A stretch of 64,000 bases of DNA from Arabidopsis thaliana (lineage: Eukaryota > Streptophyta > Magnoliopsida > Brassicales > Brassicaceae). Below are positions 11,653 to 22,644 of the stretch, piece by piece (position 1 is the first letter of the stretch; every line of letters begins with the position of its first letter). The DNA lies in the NCBI RefSeq assembly GCF_000001735.4, contig NC_003076.8, positions 7,502,001 to 7,566,000 of the forward strand, written 5' to 3'. Made by a program: the position numbers and the translations under genes. The notes under the pieces are model-generated. The model saw nothing but the letters and a program-made list of their open reading frames with translations, did not search any database and was not told the DNA's origin.

Positions 11653-11858
11653 TGCGGGAAGCCTTTATCGAGATGTGAAGCGTTGAATGGGAGAAATCTG
11701 AGTATTATTATTGTGGCTGGAGTTATTGGAGCTGTCATTTGATTGTGTGTGTTGGTTTAGTGATATTCTGGTGTTTCTTTATTAGAGATGGTAGTAGGAA
11801 GAAGAATGGTCATGATCCTCGGAAATCTAAGGATGATAGTGATTGGATTGGTTTGTTG
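11653..11858 (+). pseudogene. Captured fragment of a BIR-type LRR receptor-like kinase
   Basis: Translation gives CGKPLSRCEALNGRNLSIII and VAGVIGAV, followed after a stop and a 2-base frame change by LCVGLVIFWCFFIRDGSRKK and KSKDDSDWIGLL. These are the end of the ectodomain, the membrane span and the juxtamembrane segment of BAK1-interacting receptor-like kinases. The closest one I recall is BIR3 (At1g27190). No LRRs before it and no kinase domain after it are present. It sits inside the Harbinger-type element, so it looks like a transduplicated gene piece. The stop and the frame change mean no functional receptor is encoded. Confidence 0.75.
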
Positions 11859-12129
11859 ACGTGGTTTTTTATTGGTTTTGTCTTCTTCATTTCTTTGGCT
11901 ATAAATATTGGGTTTTAGACCTGAAAGATGTTCTGGAAACTTGAAAGCAAGATCTTTCCAAGGACATAAAGATCATCTTCTAGTTCCTTGCTGGTTGATG
12001 GGAAATTGCTTCCAAAGTTGGCTGTTTGCAGGTTTGTTACCTTCCGGCTCTGTCTTGGTAAATTGGCTATAACTTTCAAACCGTTAACCTAAACCGTGAT
12101 CCGTTTTTTCATGTGGTTTCGTATGACTG

Positions 12130-12321
12130 TTGTTGATATTCCCACCAATTTTTTCAATTTTCTGGGTTGAGTTGCCACTCCGTTTATGCTCTGAATCAAG
12201 ACAGACGAAAACTAGAGTGAAGGTGAAGGCAATGCAAAAAAAAGCCGATGTAGAGAACGATTGGCAAGAAGAGCTGAAACAAACAGCAAAGCTTTTGATG
12301 TCGACAAAAGTACCTAGTTAA
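12130..12321 (+). other. Small open frame inside the Harbinger-type element, origin unknown
   Basis: A 63-residue frame ends in a charged segment (KKADVENDWQEELKQTAKLL) that looks more protein-like than its surroundings. It may be a second captured exon. I do not recognise the source gene, and nothing shows that it is expressed. Confidence 0.25.
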
Positions 12322-13216
12322 TTGATCTTTCTTTATTTTCTGAAATTAAGTTTTTAGTGATTTGTTTTTGAATCTGAAGACTGTAAAATACAAATGGTAT
12401 TCAACACTTGCCAGTCCATTGTTACATGTTATGGTTTAATTTCTTGTGCACCATGTTATGAGCCTGCACTATTCATCCATTTCTTTTGTACCATGTTTTG
12501 AGCATGCACTATTCCTCCATGTAACCAAATAAGATTAATATTATGCAACTTCGAAGCAAACCGAACCTCACAAGTCGATTTATCATATTCTACTATACCT
12601 ACAAAACTCAGAGATTTTATGGATATTTGAAATCAAGTTCGTTATCGAGAGATGCATCTACAATTGAAAGGTGATTTGCTTGAGCATATATGCAAAAAAA
12701 ATTGCAACAATCGACAGAACAATTGATCGTTATTCCGATTTTTGTTTTGCACATCTATTTTAAAATGTTTCAAAATAATGTATGTTTAATATTTTATGAT
12801 TTGCAAATAATTATTAAGTTATATGAAATAAATAATTTTAAAATAATAATATTTTTTCAGAGAACCTACATAAGAAAGACTACCATTAGAGTATGAAAAA
12901 CAAAAAAAAATACACAAAAACTCTCTTGTAACATTTTTGGAAATTTAATCATAAAAAAATGGAGAGAGCCCATAGAGAGGCTCTCTCCATTGGAGATGCT
13001 CTAAGTAATCTGAACGATTTGTATGATTAAAGATAAGCTCTCAACCATAATAGACTAATATCATTGGTCTCTCGTTGCATTGGCGCATCGTACGCGGCTC
13101 TCCGGATGTGGTGATCTCATATTCTTCTTCCTTACTCATTTCTAGATGTTTGCGTTGATGTCCTCGGTTCTGATGATTTGTTTGCATTATATTTCTAGGT
13201 TTTGCTAGAGGATCCA

Positions 13217-14916
13217 ATGGAGGAAAATATAGAGAAAAGAATATGCGTCGAACAGCTTGCAATAGAGGATCTGATAAGCAAATTACCGGAGGTTTTGCTA
13301 TCTCAGATACTCTCGTATCTTCCGACAAAGGATATTGTCAGGACAAGTGTTTTGTCCAAGAGGTGGAAAAGTGTCTGGCTTTTGATTCCCGGGTTGGATT
13401 TGGACTCTAGTGAGTTCCCACATTACGATACCTTTGTGGATTTTATGAACGAATTCCTATTTTTCTCTAGGGAAGAGAATCCATGCTTGCACAAGCTCAA
13501 GCTAAGTATTCAGAAGAATGAGAATGATCCGTCTTGTGTCACGCTATGGACAGACTGTGTGGCTAGGGGTAAACTTCAGCATCTTGATGTTGAGTTTGGT
13601 GGTCGCGTAATGGAGCGTGAGTTTTGGGAAATGATGCCCCTAAGCCTCTATATCTGTAAGACGCTCCTTCACTTGAGACTCTATCGGGTATTGTTGGGTA
13701 ACTTTGATCAGTCTGTTGATTCTTTACCTAGTCTCAAGAGCATGTGTTTAGAAGAAAATGTATATTCTAATGAGGCGAGTCTGGAGTCGCTTATCTCGTC
13801 TTGCCGCGTTCTCGAAGATTTGACCATTGTTAAGATAGATGATAACGTAAGGTTTTTACGAGTGCATTCTCAATCATTAACCAGTCTAAGTGTAGGATAT
13901 AAATCATATTATCCTGGTGAGATATATTATTATTATGATAGAGATAGAGGGAACTCGGGACTTGTGATTGATGCCCCTAGACTCAAGTATTTGACTTTCA
14001 ACAATGACCAATCGAAAAGTAAAACCATAAGCAATTTAGGTTCCTTAGTTAAGGTCACTATTCTTGGCCCCATAAAGATTTCAAGGGTAGTGGGCTGTAC
14101 GGAGCAACAAATGGCCCATAAGTTTCTCACGGGCATCTCAAGAGTTAGGTATCTCATCGTCTCTGAAGATATGATGGAGGTATGTTTTTATGAACTTCAT
14201 ATTGTATATATAATCCTATATAGAACTTTTGCTAACCCATTGTCTTCTCTTCGTTTCTTTTTTTGCAAGCAGGTCATCAGTTCCTACTTGAAAGAAGATT
14301 CATTGCCACAGTTTGGCAACTTGTCCTATTTGAAAGCAAGTGTTTGGTTATCATCCTTTGACTTCCTGGACATCCTGCCAAAGCTTCTTGAAAGCTGTCC
14401 GAATCTAAAATCCATCGTCTTGGTAATGACTTGCACCAACTTCCAAATTAATCTTGTAGTTAGAGAAATGATCTTGTTATATATCTAGTTTATATTATAT
14501 TCATCTTATGTATATTGTAGGAAACAACTTGTATAGTTGATCGTACGAAAGCTACGGTAGAAAGGAGAGTCTCGTCTGTGCCTGAGTGTTTGTTGTCATC
14601 GCTGGAGTTTGTAGAGATAAAAAACAGAATCTCGGTAGATGATGGTGCATTGGAAGTTGCAAGGTACTTTGTAGAGAACTCTGTGAATCTACAGAAAGTT
14701 GTTCTGCGTTTGGCATCTTCCTTTCTAAGACGAGGAAATCAAGCTGTCTTGAAGGATATCCTTGAATTGCCGAGGCGATCTAGCATGTGTCAGATCGAAG
14801 TCTTTAATGCGCTAAACGGCCATGCTCTTTGTTTTCGCAAAAACAAAATAACCGGCCGTGTTTTCTTAGACTATTTTGATGTTGCTGAATCCTATTATGG
14901 TGCCATTGTGAGTTAA
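13217..14916 (+). CDS. F-box/FBD/LRR-repeat protein (likely At5g22610)
   Basis: Three exons, 13217-14179, 14273-14422 and 14521-14916, are all in phase 0 and give 502 residues. The F-box spans about residues 17-63 (EDLISKLPEVLLSQILSYLP, then SVLSKRWKSVW). A degenerate LRR region follows, with family landmarks such as PLSLYICKTLLHLRLYR, SLPSLKSMCLEENVY and ISSCRVLEDLTIV. The FBD domain is encoded by exon 3 (VPECLLSSLEFVEI, then VARYFVENSVNLQKV). Such proteins are expected to join SCF E3 ubiquitin ligases, binding SKP1/ASK through the F-box and a target through the LRRs. The target is unknown. The start was chosen because the same ATG context is conserved in the broken copies at 2294 and 8023. 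A Harbinger-type element separates this gene from its ancestral upstream region. Confidence 0.9.
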
Positions 14917-15730
14917 AGTGGCAAGGTACTTTGTAGAGAACTCGGTAGTTCTCAAGAAACTTGTTGTGCATTTGAGTGACTGTTAGAAAGACTTTTAGGT
15001 GGTGCTATGACCGAGACTAGCACTCCTAGAGATTGGACTTGGATTTTGATTTTGTTGAATTCTGTTATCATGTCTTTGTATTTATATATACTTTGGACAA
15101 AGCTCTCAGGGTCAGATGATGATGTTGAATTCCAAACTATTTTTCATGCAAAAAATTGCTATACATTACCGTAATTTTGCCGGGATTTAGGAAAAGATTC
15201 TTCAGGCAGGTCTTGTGATGGGGATGGACCATCTTCCAAGATGAGCGGTGTTACTCCTTTGTAGGATTTTCCACGTATGGCTCCAATAAGTTTCTCGTCT
15301 GTGCCTCAATGTTAGTTGTCATCCCTCGAGTTTGTAGAGATAAAAAGCAGATTCAAGGGGAGGCCTGATGAAGTGGCAAAAGGTACTTTGTAGAGAACTC
15401 GGTAGTTCTCAAGAAACTTGTTGTTCATTTGAGCGATTACATGCAGAAACGAAGTTTGGTTCACTTATTAAGGGATCTCCTTGCATTCCCAAGGCCGTCT
15501 AACTGTCAAATCGTATACGTTGTTGACTGTTAGAAAGACTTTTAGGTGGGGCTATCTAGCTACGATCAGACCGATATTAGCATTCCTAGAGATTGAACTT
15601 GCATTTTGATTTTGTGGAATTCTGTTATGATGTCTTTGTATGGTTTTGTTGAATTCCAAACTATATCTTATGCAAAAAATTGCTAAAAATAACATTACCG
15701 TAACTTTATCGGGGTTTAAGACAAGATTCT
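14917..15730 (+). pseudogene. Duplicated FBD tails and duplicated 3' end of the phosphatase gene
   Basis: Two related blocks lie in tandem. Block A (about 14922-15252) and block B (about 15369-15780) share an FBD piece (around 14922 and 15369), a GTTAGAAAGACTTTTAGG segment (14983 and 15530), an AAAAAATTGCTA segment, and ATGGACCATCTTCCAAGATG (15223 and 15752). In block B that last segment is the final coding part of the minus-strand phosphatase gene; in block A it is a non-functional copy. A further FBD start with a stop (CCTCAATGTTAG) lies at about 15288-15370. Confidence 0.7.
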
Positions 15731-18223
15731 TCAGGCGGGTTTTGTGATAGGGATGGACCATCTTCCAAGATGAGCGGTGTAGTTTGTGCAACGGATTACT
15801 CCTTTGCTACTAGGACCATCCGGGAAATCTATGACACTGATGCTACCTGCGTCTAGGTGAAACAACCCGAGCGCTTCTTTAGTGAGGTTAAGGCATTGTG
15901 CTATGAGTGAAATGTGAGTCATTGCAGGACCAACCACCACCATGATTTCTCCAGGGTTTGACTTCTCATCCGATAGTTCGTCTAAGAGTGATTCCCATGC
16001 TTTCTCGGATCTGTTCCACAGAGCTGAAAACGCTTCTTCGTCTAATTGACTTGCAATCACATCATTGTCCTGCAGAATTGATGGACCAAAAATATCAAAA
16101 CAGTGTTCACTTTACTATTGATTGCATCGGGATAAGTTATCTTGCCTTATTGGATTTGCGAAGAACACTCTCAACATCAAGCTCATTCATTTGTTTCGTT
16201 TTCACGTAGTGAGGCACATTATCTACACCTAAACAACCCGCAGCTTCTTGCACCTATCAAGTCTTTAAACTGTTAAGAGAAAAAAAAACAAGATTCCGAA
16301 GAAATAGATTTCTTAAAGTCTTCAGTTTTTTAAGAAAAATGAAGCTAGTATATAGAGAGTTATATAACTTACCCGGGATATTACTCCAGAAGACTCAATG
16401 GAGGCTGTTTTAGGGCTGCAAACTATTGAACTAACCCTTAGATCAAGTAGAAGCTCTGCGGTTTTCTGTGACTGCAATAATCAACAAGTATATTTGAAGA
16501 GTAAACTAAATGCAGGATTAAGAACTTTTTTACAATTGTCCTTCACAAAAGTCATATGTTAATGTTACATGTATCACACCAAGCATGTTCATTGCCTGAT
16601 CATTATTAGCTGCTTGGTTAATAACAGCAGAATCCTGAGATGTTGAAAAACAAAGAAAATCAGGTAAAATTTGACCTAAAGCCTCCAAACTTTTCTTAGG
16701 TCAGAAATTTGTGTAAAGAGCTAAACACCTTCCAAGCGCATCCATGGAGGTTAATTCTGGCAAATAAAGATTAATTAAGAGAACCATGTAAGGGATTCAT
16801 ACAACTATACCTCATTATTCCCCTGACCATGGCAGACAAGTATAATCTGCTTACTAGCTTTCCGGCCACCAGAACTTCCACCAGCTAGAGGCGAATTAGG
16901 TGTCTGCATTAGTACTACAAAGACAGTAAGCAGAATTTTGACTACCTCTAACATTTTACACCCAACTCAAGAATCTTGCAACAACAAAAAAAAAGTTCAT
17001 ATAACTAACATGCTTATGACTTATGACTTTCGTGTTTCATCAAAAAAAGAAGGTCAGCTTACCTGATTTAGTCGATTAAGACATACGTGAGGAGATCCAC
17101 CGTCAGCTCTTGGTATGAAGTCCAATACACTTACACCACAATTGCTCTGCAACAAACTCCTAAAATATTCTGTTCCCAGTCCTAACATATCAACCAAAAA
17201 CCACAGACTTAAAAAAAACTTAACAGAGAAATGAAAAATCGGCTAGTCGCTAAAAGAAGAAAAAAGAACAAGTTACCAATTGCTGTTGCCAGAAGAGCCT
17301 GATTAACAGCATTATGAGCAACAACGAGAACAGACTTGCTCTCATGAGCAAGAATACCAGGCCAACAGCTTCTAGCACGTGACCATAACTCTCTTACGGG
17401 ATAATGACCATCGATGATAAAGTTCGCCGGATCTTCTTGCCATTGCTTAAAAGCTTCCCCAAACTTCTCTTTCCCTTCTTTCTTAAGTAGACCCTAGTAT
17501 ATAACCATCAACTAGAACAAGAGTTAAGAACAACTACGATAACTGTTCTATGTGAATCTATATCTCCCTATCACAGCTACACTTACTTGAAAAGAGTAGA
17601 GATCGATTTCTCTGAGATCGTAATCGAAAATCATCTCACTTTCTCTACTTCCCCATATGATTTCAGCTGTTTTCTTTGATCTCTTCAATGGACTGATGAT
17701 CACAATGTATAACAACAACAAATGCAGCCAAATTTACAAAAAGGCTTTAACAACAAAAATCTCCATCACAAAGAACAAGAACAAAAAAATTGCAGTGATT
17801 ACTATCATAATCTGTATCTCTGATTCTTCATAGTCAATTTCATCAATTCGATGTAAAATCCAAATCCAAGTGACTAGATTTCAAATACCGATTCAATAGA
17901 TATAATAAGAAAATGCAGGACCTGGTGAAGCAGACATCGAAGGAGTCGTCGATAAGCATCTGACGAGAAATTTCAGCCTGAGACTCGCCTTTCTTCGTCA
18001 AAACGGAGAAATCGGAGCTTCCTTGAATCCTCCCTTCTTCGTTCCACGTGCTCTGTCCATGTCTCACAAGAACCACTCGCTTCGTCGTCTCCACGGTGAA
18101 TTGGTCTTGTAAGCTCGATGATGATCGAATCAATAAGCGGCGGCGAGTCGAGTTTTGCCGGCGGGTTTTGTGGAGAAGACACCGGCTGGGTAAAATCGGT
18201 GTAGTGAGTGGTAGAGAAATCAT
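15731..18223 (-). CDS. Chloroplast 2-carboxy-D-arabinitol-1-phosphatase-like, phosphoglycerate mutase family (likely At5g22620)
   Basis: Nine exons on the minus strand: 17922-18223, 17587-17692, 17277-17493, 17063-17181, 16811-16903, 16578-16634, 16373-16471, 16146-16253 and 15731-16069. Phase is kept throughout, giving about 479 residues. Residues 1-40 are rich in Ser/Arg, like a chloroplast transit peptide. The histidine-phosphatase motif LVRHGQSTWNEEGRIQG starts near residue 52 (His55 the expected phospho-acceptor), with a later VAHNAVNQALL carrying the second His. A second, degenerate HP-like half begins at ILVCHGQGNNE (about 269), with Cys in place of the usual Arg. The family includes CA1P phosphatase, which removes phosphate from the Rubisco inhibitor CA1P. 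The substrate here is inferred. Intron 8 uses a GC donor (AAG/GCAAGA). One exon border could shift by a few codons. Confidence 0.85.
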
Positions 18224-21200
18224 TTTATTTTATTTTTTGTTTTATGTTTTTAGAAATAAGAAGTGATTCTTATTTTTTCATTTAGCGGGAAGTTCGATTT
18301 TATCGTGGGTTTTATTTGGGCCGTAAAGGCAGGCCCAATAGACCCAATTTTTATCATGCTTAATCAAGTTTTTTTATCTTTCTTTTTTTTGTTCACTAAT
18401 GATTTGGTTTTCACTTCTCACTGATATAATTCACTTTGAAATACAAAACACTGGCAAGGGCCGAGGGAAAGTACATGGAGACTCCCAAAAAACTATACCA
18501 AATTAAGGTGAAACAAACAAATAATGTTATTTATCATATGTTATGTTATTAAAAAAAATACAATGATACTATGTTATTAAAAGGAAATAGCACAATTTTG
18601 CACGAATTCGGAAAACATTTGGGGAAAATCGTGAATTTTTGTTTGCCTTTATATATGATTTTTAACTGGAATTATTCCGAAATGTTCATAGTTTCATAAT
18701 CTCATCAAGATTTAAAACTAAATTCTGAACACTTGTTAAAGATTCAGGTAAATTTTGTTGTAATATTGTATGTTTTGTTTCTTGAATTTTGGTTAGATCA
18801 CCCCTTTCTGAATTTGTACGATCATTTATCAAACGCAATTAAACATATTCGTTTGGCATTTATTGTCGATTGCAACCAAAAGCTGATCTTGCATATTAGT
18901 TTTGTTCGTTTTGTACTTCTTGTTATATGTTGTCAGATTTTAAATGGGTTGACATGAAAATTTTGGTCACAGACTCGTACAATTTATCGACACATATAAA
19001 CAACATTTAATTGTGGTTGATGGAAACGAACATGTCTATTATCATTTTTCGATAAAGTACCACTCAGTATAAAAATATTATCATTTGTGGTGAGGACAAA
19101 AAACTAAAACATAAAAACCACAATTTTCCTTGACCAACAAACAAAAACCCCCACAAATGGTAATACAATTTTACCTTTTTACGTATTACGAAACGAAGCT
19201 TACCATCAGAGACTCTTGTAGCCAAAAGAGAAGCAAACGAGATAATTGAAAATAACAAGGTTCACGTGCCGTATTAGTGGGACTTGGTTACTTTATTCAC
19301 ATTTTGCAAAGACGTAGAACCTTCAATACTAACGTGAACATGTAACACGTGCATCTTCTAAGTTAATATGAAGTCAATTTTGTCAACAAGAAATAAAGTC
19401 AATAGTACAAATATTTTTATAATCCATTTTCACTGGTTTGGTCTCGGTTTGATTTGTTTAGGTTTGGAAATATTCTTACCAATCTAAGTAATTAACTATG
19501 ACTTTATTTTTCCTATCGTACTTTGGTACTCTTTGGGTTGGTCTGTGGTGAAAAAAAACTATCAACTATAGACTTAGAAAAAGAATTGTAGAAAAATGTT
19601 AATTCTTTTCAAGATAAAATGAGTTGTTTTGGTTTGAAACAAAAGCGAACCTAAACCTGGTGGTAAGAGAAAAGCACTACCGAAAATTTGAAATCGAACC
19701 CCTTAATTAGTTCTTCCATTTTAGAGATTTCCATATACGTTAATCATATGCTACAAATGGTTGAATTTCTTATAATTTTATTTTATAAAATTGAACGATA
19801 TATCTTATCCATTAATCAAAGTTAAAATCCCACCAAATCTTTTTTGTTTTCTCAGATCATCGTGCGCACTGCGCATGCTAGCTATGTTAACGTTAGGAAA
19901 ACAAATTGTACGTAAAGGTTTGAGAAACAATTGATCTGATAGGTGAATTTAGACAAACATGCCATTCTCTTTTCGATATGGCATGAAACTGGTAGAAAGA
20001 AATTTGCCATTTTTTAGTTATGTATTTTTTCGCATATTCCTACCATTTTGCTAATTAAAGGTGTAATTTAGAACGAGATATAGGTCATGATAAAAAAAAA
20101 AGGTAAAAATAAAGTCGCTAATCATATTTGACAACAAAGTTAAAAAAAGATTTTCAAACGTTAATCAAGAGTCAAGACAGATGAAAAGAAATGTAGAAAG
20201 GATCAATTCAGCATGCTTAGGTGCAATGTTAGATAGTCCCACTTGGGTTTCACCAACTTTGCCATATTAAACCTTTACAAGTTTATGAATTAAAAAAGGT
20301 TTCAACAACCCCATCGATAAATCTTTTACGGCCAACAATTGCTTGTTGATTGTTTACTTATGTTATAAAACGATATTATTTTCAATATATTATGAATATG
20401 TGTTTTCTTTTTTCAAAACGAAGAAAATAAACTAGAAATATTTATATTAGAAGCTGGGCTTCACTTTTGAGACCTGAGGTCACACCTATATATCTTTAAC
20501 TTTAACGAGAAGAAACATATATATGACACACGAATTACATAATCGTGGCATATTGGAGCTGTTGTTACTTGTTAAGTTGTCAGTGATTCTTTTATTTCCT
20601 GCATTCTAATAATTTATTATACATAATATTTCGGTATAATTTAGTACATAAACTTATATTAGCGTCATAATTTTTTAGTATAAATTAGTATGTAAACTTT
20701 TTGTTAGCATCACTGCATCACATGAGAATCTCTTTTTCTCATTGATAAATGGCTTAATCAATGGGTTAAAAAGTAGGGTATGCAATCAATATACATTCTA
20801 TTAGAGTTAGAGATATAGATTATATATATCTTAGGATAATCTACATCCACAAATATGTCTCACTAGATTTTTGTATGTCTTATGTGTTGTCATATGATAA
20901 AACACTAAATTAGATGTATTACCTACATATATGTCTCTCTAGTTCTTTGTGTGTATGTGGTTGTTCGAGTTGGGCCACTGTACTAGGTTTCCTTCAATGG
21001 TGCAGATCGATCAGGTTTGTTCGAGTGGGTTGCTGTACTAGGTTTCCTTCAATGGTGCAAATCAGGTTTATTCTGATTTCTGAGGCTAGTATAATCTAGC
21101 TTCTTAAGGAAAAACCCACTTTATGTTTTAAATTTTTTTGAGCCATACAATTATTTATTTATTGTTAGGCGACTAATTAATTATTGATTAATGTATGAAG

Positions 21201-22470
21201 ATAAACAAAAAAGGTATATAAGAGCATATATTTTAAAGATATTAAGGATATAGATCGATCACTCTCATAATCTTAATTATGTATATAAAGATTTATTTTT
21301 AAAACACCCAAAATTGAAAATTGAAAGTCTGCATCCACATAAACTTAAAACTAAAGAAAGGTTGGTTTGAAAGATCAAATCAGGTGAACCAGGTCTCATT
21401 GTATAGGCTTATGGTTTAGATTATTGTTCGGAGTGAAAATAATATGGTATATATATATATGGTTTAATTATTGTTGGGTTTAAAATAAATAATTAACTAG
21501 TTTGACTACCATAAATAATATGTGATATATTTATCAATTTATATTAAGTATTTTATACAAGAGAATACATCTAAATTTTAAAATGAAAAAAAATAATATA
21601 CGAATGTAAATATCCAAATTTAGGGAGCGATATGGATTGGACCATGTTCCATGGATACCTTTGCACATATAGTTCGTCTTCTAACTTTTAAAATTATATT
21701 ATTTTATCATTTGAAAAGGTTATTATAGTTTTTTTGGGTTATTATATCAAAATGACAACTTATGCTAAATGTTTCTTCTTACTATTTTCATTCTAGGAAT
21801 TTTTTACAATCATTATCCAGTACTAGACTCATATCCCATGCATGAATTTTATTCGGTAATTATTTACAATGTGTAGATAGAGAAACAATAATAATGGGGA
21901 TCAACAATTTGACTATATGATAAAAATCGATCTTTGTCTTCATTCAAAAGAAAAACCTTAACCAATAAATAACCACCACATAGTTACTTGATACTAAATT
22001 ACTAATCCACATATTCATACACATGGTCTCTTTTTTTAATATGGTTCTTTTAGTTACCTTGTTTAGTAATCTAGTTTTAAGGATAAAATTTAGAAAATCA
22101 AAATAGAAACTTGAAAACATAGCAAAATCTCGAAAGAACGTTAGCATTCGATTATGAGACCACATATGCAAAGCTGCCACGTATGGTCCATTTATCCATA
22201 AATCTGCTAATGACATTATCTTATTATGAAAAAAGATCTTTACTCACAATTAGCAGCAATAAATCTTTAAAAGGCCTCCACTGATTAACACGTACCGAGA
22301 AATTCACCATTTTTTTCCTAACAAAGCAAAGTGAACATATTCAAATAAAAACAACTTTATAATATAAACAACAAATATCGTTCAGGAAAATCAAATGAAA
22401 TGTGGTAGGTGAAGGATTTGACGGAACTACCCTTCAAGACACGTCAAGACTTTCTTTCTTTTACAACATT
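18224..22470. other. Intergenic region between the phosphatase gene and ADT5
   Basis: About 4.2 kb with no supported gene. GGGCC and GGCCCA motifs at 18318-18345, close upstream of the phosphatase start, resemble site II (TGGGCC/T) promoter elements common in plastid and housekeeping genes. A tandem duplication lies at about 20960-21066, where GTACTAGGTTTCCTTCAATG occurs twice. The rest is AT-rich and includes the distal ADT5 promoter. Confidence 0.5.
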
Positions 22471-22474
22471 CCAC

Positions 22475-22483
22475 TATATAAAC
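22475..22483 (+). promoter_or_regulatory. TATA box of ADT5
   Basis: TATATAAAC lies about 165 bases before the ADT5 start codon. Together with the pyrimidine-rich leader that follows, it fits a strong plant core promoter. Confidence 0.6.
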
Positions 22484-22644
22484 ACTTCCTTCTCCACCAT
22501 CATCTCTCAGCTTGCAAGTTCTCTCTGAACCATAGAACTCCAAGCTTGAACTGTACTCTACTCGTCGTTTATATCTTACTCTTTTGTTTCCTCTTACCAG
22601 AAAAAATAAATAAACAGCAATTTTTTCATTTTTCGACTCAAATC

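Larger units (their letters stand above)
10976..13001. mobile_element. Harbinger/PIF-type non-autonomous element, about 2.0 kb, TAA target duplication
   Basis: The left end reads GAGCACCTCCAATGG and the right end CCATTGGAGATGCTC, inverted repeats of 15 bases with one mismatch. They are flanked by TAA on both sides (10973-10975 and 13002-13004). Subterminal AGAGAG/CTCTCT-rich segments also pair imperfectly. A 3-base TAA duplication with these ends is the Harbinger/PIF signature, shared with the 254-base element at 1952. No transposase frame is visible. The interior holds gene-derived sequence, including a receptor-kinase fragment at 11653-11858. The element lies about 215 bases before the start codon of the intact F-box gene. 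Confidence 0.75.
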
